Origin: an uncultured Bacilli bacterium
GTDB taxonomy: Bacteria > Bacillota_I > Bacilli_A > RF39 > UBA660
Assembly: GCA_948874605.1 (NCBI GenBank)
Contig: CAQRXS010000049.1
Span: 1 to 9,362 of the forward strand
Direction: 5' to 3'
Length of the DNA: 9,362 nucleotides
The position numbers were made by a program, and so were the translations under genes. The notes beneath the pieces are model-generated. The model saw nothing but the letters and a program-made list of their open reading frames with translations. It searched no databases and was not told the DNA's origin. This document shows, one piece after another, positions 5,565 to 9,362 of this stretch. Numbering within the stretch: the first letter of the stretch is position 1; each line of letters starts with the position of its first letter.

Positions 5565-6867
5565 GCAAACCTCTTTTAATTTTTTCAATATTATCTAAGA
5601 CTACTTTTACATTTTTTTCACGACCGATGTTTTGTGGTTCATAGTATTTATGATTTTTTAGTTCTTCTGGCATACAATTCATATTCGTTATTTTATTTGT
5701 AGTCTCGTGCGCATAAATGTAACCTTTACCATTTCCTAATTCACTTTGTAGTTTTGTAACGGCGTTTCTTAAATGATGTGGTACGCCTAAATTAGGAGTT
5801 TTTTTAGCATCTTCTTTTGCTTTGTTGTATGCAATGTAAAGTGCATTTGATTTTGGACTCACACTTAAGTACACTACTGCTTGAGCAAGATTGACATCAC
5901 ATTCTGGCATCCCATTATAATGAGCTGCTTCATAGGCGCTGGTTGCTTGTACTAGTGCATCGGGATTGGCAAGGCCTATATCTTCTGATGCAAAGCGAAT
6001 TAATCTTCTTGCAATATAAAGTGGCGACTCTCCTGCTTCTAGCATTCTTGCAAGGTAATAAAGAGCTGCATCTGGTTCACTGTTGCGCATTGATTTATGA
6101 AGAGCCGAAATAAAATTATAATGCTCTTCGCCATGCTTATCATAAAGATAAGTTTTACTATGCATTACTGTTTCTAAATCTTTAATCGTAATGTTTTTTT
6201 TGTTTTTCTTAAGAGGAGTAAGTTCTATAATATTTTCCAAGGTATTTAAAGCATTTCTAGCATCTCCATTACTATTTTTGGCTATGATAGAGAGAACATT
6301 TTCTTCTAAAGTAACATGTGCATATTCTTCTAATTTTAGAGCGTGTTTTAAAATACTTTCTAGTTCATTTAAATTCAAACTTTTTAAAACATAAACTTTA
6401 GAACGGGAAAGAAGGGCTGAGTTTACTTCAAAGGAAGGATTCTCTGTTGTGGCACCAATTAAAATAATATCTCCTTTTTCCACAAAGGGTAAAAAAGCAT
6501 CTTGTTGGGCTTTATTAAAGCGGTGTATTTCATCTACAAAAACTATTGTTCTTTTTCCATCTAATTTATTAAATCTTGCAATTTCAATTAGATCTTTAAT
6601 ATCTTTTACACCGGATGTTACAGCAGAAAGTTCATGAAAAGAAGAATTGGTTTGATGAGCAATTATTTTAGCAAGTGTCGTTTTCCCTACTCCTGGTGGT
6701 CCCCAAAAGATCATAGAGGAAATATTATCCGTTTCAATCATCTTACGAATCGGAGAATTTTTTCCTACAATTTCTTCTTGACCATAAAAGTCGTCTAACG
6801 AGCTTGGGCGCATTTTTTCAGCTAACGGAATAAAAACATTTTTTTCGCCATCAAATATATCTTTCAT
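5554..6867 (-). CDS. rarA: Replication-associated recombination protein RarA (MgsA-type AAA+ ATPase)
   Basis: 437 residues, the usual length of the family. Walker A GPPGVGKTT is at 56-64, Walker B IVFVDEIH at 108-115, sensor 1 GATTEN at 138-143, the arginine-finger region LLSR at 152-155 and sensor 2 GDARNALN at 201-208. The family-specific C-terminal part follows: ARRLIRFASEDIGLANP (286-302) and the YYEPQNIGRE region (408-417). RarA is a clamp-loader-like tetrameric ATPase acting at stalled replication forks and on single-stranded DNA ends. All catalytic motifs are intact. ATG at 6867 is preceded by AGGTG about 7 nt upstream. It starts a transcript that continues into the overlapping carboxypeptidase gene, a pairing of replication and wall functions with no obvious mechanistic link. 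Confidence 0.97.
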   Translation of the reverse strand: MKDIFDGEKNVFIPLAEKMRPSSLDDFYGQEEIVGKNSPIRKMIETDNISSMIFWGPPGVGKTTLAKIIAHQTNSSFHELSAVTSGVKDIKDLIEIARFNKLDGKRTIVFVDEIHRFNKAQQDAFLPFVEKGDIILIGATTENPSFEVNSALLSRSKVYVLKSLNLNELESILKHALKLEEYAHVTLEENVLSIIAKNSNGDARNALNTLENIIELTPLKKNKKNITIKDLETVMHSKTYLYDKHGEEHYNFISALHKSMRNSEPDAALYYLARMLEAGESPLYIARRLIRFASEDIGLANPDALVQATSAYEAAHYNGMPECDVNLAQAVVYLSVSPKSNALYIAYNKAKEDAKKTPNLGVPHHLRNAVTKLQSELGNGKGYIYAHETTNKITNMNCMPEELKNHKYYEPQNIGREKNVKVVLDNIEKIKRGLHDQ

Positions 6868-6886
6868 GATTCATCACCTAAAAAGT

Positions 6887-6915
6887 ATTATACACGAAAA
6901 AAGAGGAATTTTCAT
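6887..6915 (-). promoter_or_regulatory. Promoter of rarA, nested in the upstream terminator
   Basis: A perfect TATAAT (6887-6892) is preceded at 17 nt by ATGAAA (6910-6915), four of six matches to the -35 consensus. The -35 coincides with the loop of the hydrolase-gene terminator hairpin. The predicted leader is only about 13 nt and carries the AGGTG ribosome site. Confidence 0.65.
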
Positions 6916-6922
6916 TCTCTCT
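6897..6922 (-). terminator. Intrinsic terminator of the cysteine-hydrolase gene
   Basis: On the minus strand arms 6914-6922 and 6902-6909 form an 8-bp stem with a single bulged base and a 4-nt loop. It is followed by T residues (6897-6901). It starts 2 nt after the stop codon. Confidence 0.7.
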
Positions 6923-6924
6923 AA

Positions 6925-7458
6925 TTATGTTTCAGTAGAATACATTAAATAACTTCCTTCATAGACTTTACTTAATTCTTCTCTTTTTGAAAAGTCTTTC
7001 GGATAAACTAAACAAGTTTCTTTCTTAAACTTTATAATTTCAGCTTTTTCTAAAACTTCGGCGACAAAGAAACTGCAAACGTATTTGTTTTTTGTAGTGA
7101 CTGGGATTCCAAAAAAACGAGGAATGAGTCCTAAAAAATCATATTTGTAATCTTGGATATTTTCCACCATTTCTTCTAATATATGCTTTAGAGAATTATA
7201 TTTTTCTTCGGTAACACTCAATTCATACACTTGGCAAGTTGTACGATTAAATGTCTGAAAAAATGCTCCGTCACGATTTTCTATGACAAAACCACCTTTG
7301 ATAAAAGAATGTAAGTTTTTTCTTCCAAAACTATAAATCGTATTGCAGCTTTTATCTAAAGAAAGACCAACATGAGTGTATTTGTATCTTGTAAAAAATT
7401 TAATTAATTTTGATGGAATCGTATTCGTATGCATCAGCAAAATATAAATTTTTTTCAT
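6925..7458 (-). CDS. Permuted papain-like (NlpC/P60, YiiX-type) cysteine hydrolase
   Basis: 177 residues with no signal peptide and no membrane helix. The His motif YTHVGLSLD (27-35, H29) comes before the Cys motif KYVCSFFVAEVL (125-136, C128), and YDFLGL lies at 106-111. His before Cys is the circularly permuted order of the YiiX/YaeF/LRAT branch of the NlpC/P60 superfamily, where the Cys is the nucleophile. Members hydrolyse or transfer amide, thioester or ester bonds. The substrate here is unknown: without an export signal, cell-wall cleavage is not obvious and a lipid or cytoplasmic amide is equally possible. ATG at 7458 has AGAGGAG (7467-7473) 8 nt upstream. The gene is a unit of its own with promoter and terminator. 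Family call moderate to good. Confidence 0.68.
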   Translation of the reverse strand: MKKIYILLMHTNTIPSKLIKFFTRYKYTHVGLSLDKSCNTIYSFGRKNLHSFIKGGFVIENRDGAFFQTFNRTTCQVYELSVTEEKYNSLKHILEEMVENIQDYKYDFLGLIPRFFGIPVTTKNKYVCSFFVAEVLEKAEIIKFKKETCLVYPKDFSKREELSKVYEGSYLMYSTET

Positions 7459-7466
7459 TTTTACAA

Positions 7467-7512
7467 CTCCTCTTTTTTTTATTATTTTAACAAATTTCTA
7501 ATAAAAAGTCAG
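7467..7512 (-). promoter_or_regulatory. Promoter and ribosome site of the cysteine-hydrolase gene
   Basis: The minus strand shows CTGACT (7507-7512), a 17-nt spacer and TAAAAT (7484-7489), four and five of six matches to consensus. A short leader with AGAGGAG (7467-7473) follows. Confidence 0.6.
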
Positions 7513-7562
7513 TACTTTAAAAAAAATGAAATCACAAAATAAACAGTGTACTTTGAAGCCTT

Positions 7563-7599
7563 TTAATAGAATTATTTGGCTTTTCCTAAAGTCTATTAA
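7563..7599 (-). terminator. Inverted repeat after the surface-protein gene, possible terminator
   Basis: An 8-bp perfect inverted repeat (7563-7570 and 7592-7599) lies 6 nt after the stop codon. An inner five-pair helix (TTT-a-GG with CCAAA) can form within its 21-nt loop. The T tract expected of an intrinsic terminator is missing directly after it on the minus strand. The nearest is eight T at 7519-7526, about 37 nt further. It may act as a 3' mRNA stabiliser or a weak terminator instead. Confidence 0.4.
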
Positions 7600-7605
7600 C
7601 GCTTT

Positions 7606-9315
7606 TTATGGAGTAAGTATTACACGAAAGCTACCGTACGAGTGCGCTGCACCAGCAGTATAGCTGAATGCAAAAGCTCCAGACTCTGTTCCATGCATGT
7701 ACATATGGCCACGATTGAACCAAGGATACACAGAATACATAAAGTTCGCAACATCGTCATACCAGGAACTTATTTGTCTTCCATATTGATTTCCATAAGT
7801 CATATTTTGAAATGGTCCCATCTCTCCTGTTGCATCTCCTAGTATTCTTCTTGTATACACTGAATAGCTTGATCCATGATTATATTCGTTATATTTATCA
7901 TAGTATTTTTCTCCAGGCCAGTTATATCCTGAAGTCAATGAACCACCATCTCCATAATTTCCTATAAATCCTGAATTATAAGTTGCATTCCTTCCACTTA
8001 ATGGATTACCACTCTGATCTGTCATGATGCCCATAACATGTTCCCAAGAACCTCCACTCATATCATAGATTCCAGTTATATTACCAGTCGTACTTGCAAG
8101 TACACCGATGTCAGTATAATATGGGTTAGTCACATCTTCTGTTGTTCCATATTTGTTACATTCTCGATTGTCTCCAGGATAGCCACACTTAGGTTCATTT
8201 ACACTTGCATAACCTGTTATAAACAAAGAATTATTATTGATTCTTACACTTCTCCCTGAACCATATTTACTATGTTGTAGGTATACTACAGCTCCCCACT
8301 CGGTATTCTTTATCATATGAGAATCTAGATTTCTTTTATATTCATAACTTGTATAAAAAGTATTACTAACATTTATATTTCTCCAACTAACCTTATTCGG
8401 TTTGATTTGGATGCCTGTTGGATTTATAGAATTATTTGGATTATCATTTCCCTTACTCGTTTCAAACTTTCCTACCCAAAAACCATTACTTGGAATACTT
8501 AAGAAAGCTGGATGAGTCATATAGTCGCCTTCTTTACAATTACCAATATTTCCAGAGGTCATAGGTGTTGTACATTCGCCATTTACTTCATCTTTGGTAT
8601 TATAATCACCAAATGTCACTGGGATTTCATGCACTTTATTCTCATCAATTTTCGTTAATCCTGTATACTCTTCTAAATTCCATAATTGATAACGATATTT
8701 TGGTATCCATACAAAATAGGATTCAATATACTTTTCTTCTATTACTTCTTCATTTTGATATTCTTTTGCATCACTCGTTAATATTACAGCATTGGCCCAT
8801 TTCTTTTCTTCATACTTATACCATTCTGTTTTGGTATCAGCTTTATGAACGGTTCCATTAGAATCAATTGTGACTGGGATAAGCTCATCTTTTATCACTG
8901 GGTCCATTCCATTTAGTATAGGTTCACTGTATTCTTCTTTCTCTTTAAAATAAAAATTACATCTCGTTTTACTTTTATTATTTATTTTATAATTACTGTA
9001 ATCAATTTTTGCAGTCCATGTTTCTTCGTTCCAAGTTACTGAAACATTGTTTGTACAATTTGACTTTTCATCTAAGGTATATCCACTACCTTTCTTTGGC
9101 ATTTCGAGTGATATTTCATTATCAATGTAATAAGCGAAATAAAGATCTCCTGGATTTTCAACACTTCCACTTACAACATTAAAGTTGTCTTTCCTCTCAA
9201 ATAAAGCATAGGATTGATACAAGAATACTCCAGTTATAAGCATTACACACACAACTGTAAAAATCTTAATTTGATTCTTTTTCTTATTTTTCTCTTGAAA
9301 CTTTTTTAAATTCAT
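7606..9315 (-). CDS. Membrane-anchored surface protein with FGE-sulfatase/C-type-lectin-fold domain
   Basis: 569 residues. A lysine-rich start is followed by one hydrophobic helix (about 17-38, ending SYALFE) and an outer beta-rich segment (44-125) with cysteines C87 and C119. A linker follows, then a large domain beginning at YFVWIPKYRYQ (200-210). It contains THPAF (267-271), GFWVGKFE (278-285), NTEWGAVVYL (337-346), SKYG (349-352) and GIYDMSGGSWEHV (415-427), and ends in SFRVILTP. The last two match the NVYDMxGNVWEW and GFR landmarks of the formylglycine-generating-enzyme fold. The catalytic cysteine pair of FGE is absent: the domain's only cysteines (248/260 and 377/386) look like structural disulfides. 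I infer a binding domain displayed outside the cell, ligand unknown. ATG at 9315 has no clear Shine-Dalgarno site. Base composition rises towards the 3' end (31 of 60 GC at 7621-7680 against 14 of 60 at 9241-9300). Confidence 0.8.
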   Translation of the reverse strand: MNLKKFQEKNKKKNQIKIFTVVCVMLITGVFLYQSYALFERKDNFNVVSGSVENPGDLYFAYYIDNEISLEMPKKGSGYTLDEKSNCTNNVSVTWNEETWTAKIDYSNYKINNKSKTRCNFYFKEKEEYSEPILNGMDPVIKDELIPVTIDSNGTVHKADTKTEWYKYEEKKWANAVILTSDAKEYQNEEVIEEKYIESYFVWIPKYRYQLWNLEEYTGLTKIDENKVHEIPVTFGDYNTKDEVNGECTTPMTSGNIGNCKEGDYMTHPAFLSIPSNGFWVGKFETSKGNDNPNNSINPTGIQIKPNKVSWRNINVSNTFYTSYEYKRNLDSHMIKNTEWGAVVYLQHSKYGSGRSVRINNNSLFITGYASVNEPKCGYPGDNRECNKYGTTEDVTNPYYTDIGVLASTTGNITGIYDMSGGSWEHVMGIMTDQSGNPLSGRNATYNSGFIGNYGDGGSLTSGYNWPGEKYYDKYNEYNHGSSYSVYTRRILGDATGEMGPFQNMTYGNQYGRQISSWYDDVANFMYSVYPWFNRGHMYMHGTESGAFAFSYTAGAAHSYGSFRVILTP

Positions 9316-9317
9316 AC

Positions 9318-9345
9318 AAAAACACCATAGCTTTCTACTATGATG
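9318..9345 (-). promoter_or_regulatory. Hairpin plus T tract in the surface-protein leader
   Basis: On the minus strand CATCATAG (9338-9345), loop TAGAAAG and CTATGGTG (9323-9330) form an 8-bp stem with one G-T wobble, followed by five T (9318-9322). It ends 7 nt before the start codon, and the only SD-like GGTG is inside the stem. It could be an attenuator, a translation-masking hairpin or a 5'-end stabiliser. Confidence 0.4.
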
Positions 9346-9350
9346 ATTTT

Positions 9351-9356
9351 ATCATA
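9351..9356 (-). promoter_or_regulatory. Possible -10 element of the surface-protein gene
   Basis: TATGAT on the minus strand matches the -10 consensus at five of six bases. A -35 would lie beyond the right edge, so this cannot be confirmed. It would place the transcript start near the base of the leader hairpin. Confidence 0.35.
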
Positions 9357-9362
9357 TACCCC

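Noticed and set aside
5565..5588. The upstream TTG start for the carboxypeptidase.
   Set aside because: It would add eight polar residues before the signal peptide and has no suitable ribosome site, while the ATG at 5564 has AAGAGG at 5 nt.
7509..7555. A short direct repeat (CAGTACTTT and CAGTGTACTTT) in the gap before the hydrolase gene.
   Set aside because: Two imperfect copies in AT-rich DNA; too short to call an operator or mobile-element end.
7642..8861. Several plus-strand frames opposite the surface-protein gene.
   Set aside because: They are shadows of the long minus-strand gene, whose motifs match a known fold.
7606..9362. A complete diversity-generating retroelement.
   Set aside because: Only a target-like fold is present. 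There is no reverse transcriptase, no template repeat, and the terminal codons do not follow an NNY-like pattern (ATG, GCG and TCG occur).

Overview
The window is AT-rich DNA, about 25% GC in rows I counted by hand in ordinary genes, with short intergenic gaps. All eleven genes I can support lie on the minus strand. TGA is used as a stop (the LiaF-like and carboxypeptidase genes) and Trp is TGG, so the standard bacterial code applies. Shine-Dalgarno sites are mostly good, and a D,D-carboxypeptidase implies a peptidoglycan wall. Together with a LiaF/LiaG-type pair and a surface protein of the 'SYALF ... MIKNTEWGA ... SKYG' type, this suggests an uncultured low-GC Bacillota (class Bacilli, gut-associated lineages such as RF39 or Erysipelotrichales). 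That placement is inference from family resemblance.

Read in the direction of transcription (right to left), the window splits into about six transcription units. (1) 9315-7606: a large membrane-anchored surface protein whose C-terminal half has the formylglycine-generating-enzyme (FGE-sulfatase/C-type-lectin) fold without its catalytic cysteines. (2) 7458-6925: a small permuted papain-like (NlpC/P60-type) cysteine hydrolase with its own promoter and intrinsic terminator. (3) rarA (6867-5554), a replication-fork AAA+ ATPase, overlapping a membrane-anchored D-Ala-D-Ala carboxypeptidase (5564-4353). (4) A three-gene operon (4304-2782): a membrane-spanning XRE regulator, a Panacea-domain (DUF4065) antitoxin-like protein and a PemK/MazF-like toxin, ended by a clear terminator. 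(5) 2693-1962: a membrane-tethered thioredoxin-fold protein with CPWC, with promoter and terminator. (6) 1761 to beyond the left edge: a LiaF-like membrane protein, a LiaG-like beta-solenoid protein and the 5' part of a uracil-DNA-glycosylase-superfamily gene.

Much of the content faces the envelope: the surface lectin-fold protein, wall carboxypeptidase, extracytoplasmic thioredoxin, LiaF/LiaG-like stress proteins and a regulator with an outside domain. Genome maintenance is represented by rarA and the glycosylase-like gene. The most interesting unit is the regulator/Panacea/MazF-like operon, a candidate toxin-antitoxin system with an unusual membrane-bound transcription factor as first gene. 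The second is the FGE-fold surface protein, whose 3' end is sharply GC-richer than the rest. Three starts were set by ribosome-binding-site evidence: a TTG for the regulator, an internal GTG for the toxin that overlaps the antitoxin stop by one base, and an internal ATG for the carboxypeptidase. I saw no tRNA, rRNA, CRISPR array, insertion sequence or attachment site.
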